Positions 5,917 to 6,503 of a stretch of 6,503 nt of DNA are shown here, piece after piece. This stretch comes from Pontiellaceae bacterium. GTDB lineage: Bacteria > Verrucomicrobiota > Kiritimatiellia > Kiritimatiellales > Tichowtungiaceae. The DNA is taken from assembly GCA_025457785.1 (NCBI GenBank), contig JALOTS010000127.1:1-6503 (forward strand). Direction: 5' to 3'. Each line of letters begins with the position of its first letter. Within the stretch, counting starts at the first letter, position 1. The notes under the pieces are model-generated. The model searched no databases and was not told the origin of the DNA. It saw nothing but the letters and a program-made list of their open reading frames with translations. The translations under genes and the position numbers were made by a program.

Positions 5917-6503
5917 TTACTCCGGAAAGGCGGACTCTTCGACTTCTCTTTTGTAGGCCGCCAGCGCGGACTGAATCTGCGGTCTGAGATCCGCAAACTT
6001 TTTAACAAAGCCGGGGACACGGCCATGGCCCATTCCCAGCAGATCCGTAAAGACCAGTACCTGTCCGTCGCAATGGGGTCCGGCGCCGATTCCAACCGTT
6101 GGAACGGTCAGCGCGGCGGTAATCTTCTGCGCCAGAGCAGCCGGTACGCATTCCAGCACAATTGCAAAAACGCCGGCCCGTTCGAGTGCCAGCGCATCTT
6201 CCAGCAGCCTGGCGGCGGACTCTTCCGTCTTGCCCTGCATCCTGAATCCGCCGGTCTCTTTCACATTCTGCGGCAAAAGCCCGATATGGCCGAGAACCGG
6301 GATGCCGTTGGCAATCAGCTTTTCAATCAGATCCGCGCGCATTGCGCCGCCTTCGATTTTAACCGCATCCGCACGCCCTTCCTTCATGAACCGGCCCGCA
6401 TTTTCCATCGCATGCTCCAGCGTTCCCTGATAAGACATAAACGGCATATCGGCAATAATCAGCGCATCCTTCACTCCGCGCGAAACAGCGGCGGTATGAT
6501 GAA
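5917..6503 (-). CDS. panB: 3-methyl-2-oxobutanoate hydroxymethyltransferase (N-terminus outside window)
   Basis: Ketopantoate hydroxymethyltransferase adds a hydroxymethyl group from methylenetetrahydrofolate to ketoisovalerate, the first committed step to pantothenate. The frame is open to the window edge and about 194 residues are visible. They begin HHTAAVSRG, equivalent to YHTAAVRRG near residue 67 of E. coli PanB, so roughly 65 residues are missing. A GTG at 6474 (VKDALIIAD) is internal, not the start. Conserved blocks: IADMPFMSYQG, VKIEGG, GHIGLLPQ, LECVP with the catalytic-region Glu, and VGIGAGPHCDGQVLV. The C-terminus ends VEESAFPE, as in the family. panC lies 150 bases downstream on the same strand. 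Confidence 0.96.
   Translation of the reverse strand, partial: HHTAAVSRGVKDALIIADMPFMSYQGTLEHAMENAGRFMKEGRADAVKIEGGAMRADLIEKLIANGIPVLGHIGLLPQNVKETGGFRMQGKTEESAARLLEDALALERAGVFAIVLECVPAALAQKITAALTVPTVGIGAGPHCDGQVLVFTDLLGMGHGRVPGFVKKFADLRPQIQSALAAYKREVEESAFPE

Noticed and set aside
5826..6095. Upstream part of the long minus-strand frame 5763-6095
   Set aside because: It overlaps the conserved 3' half of panB out of frame; only the short stretch from ATG 5825 was kept as a low-confidence leader.
6472..6474. GTG as the panB start
   Set aside because: The frame continues upstream with HHTAAVSRG, which is conserved internal PanB sequence, so the gene runs off the window.

Overview
The window is a compact, GC-rich bacterial chromosome segment in which every supported gene lies on the minus strand. 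In the direction of transcription (high to low coordinates) the order is panB (5' end outside the window), panC, tRNA-Cys(GCA), gcvH, lipB, recA, cstA, and an M28-family lipoprotein peptidase (3' end outside the window). The content is housekeeping: vitamin B5 synthesis, one-carbon and lipoate metabolism, recombination, and peptide or organic-acid uptake. A lipobox on the peptidase and peptidase and transporter types common in Gram-negatives suggest a Gram-negative envelope. The gene order does not match any genome I can name. A PVC-group bacterium (Verrucomicrobiota/Kiritimatiellota) is only a guess from overall flavour.

Region by region: 5917-6503 encodes ketopantoate hydroxymethyltransferase and 4921-5766 pantothenate synthetase, two enzymes of the same pathway. 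They are separated by an unusual 150-base spacer that carries three related 17-18 base repeats in mixed orientation, an A/T hairpin and a possible 20-codon reading frame touching the panC start. An AT-rich leader (about 4843-4910) precedes a tRNA-Cys gene with encoded CCA. It is followed after only 36 bases by gcvH, the lipoyl carrier protein of the glycine cleavage system. A textbook intrinsic terminator closes gcvH. Then comes lipB, whose product octanoylates proteins such as GcvH, so carrier and modifying enzyme are neighbours. Between lipB and recA is a 162-base spacer with a strong 31-base hairpin and a second 17-base dyad. recA is followed after about 70 bases by cstA, and cstA overlaps the M28 peptidase by an ATGA stop/start junction.

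Functionally, PanB and PanC make pantothenate for CoA and for the acyl-carrier-protein phosphopantetheine arm. LipB takes its octanoyl group from ACP and gives it to GcvH. CstA and the M28 lipoprotein are translationally coupled and may handle peptides or small organic acids at the envelope. I see no mobile element, CRISPR array, defence system or evident new multi-gene system. The most unusual material is non-coding: the panB-panC repeats, the recA upstream dyads, and the terminator placed immediately before lipB.
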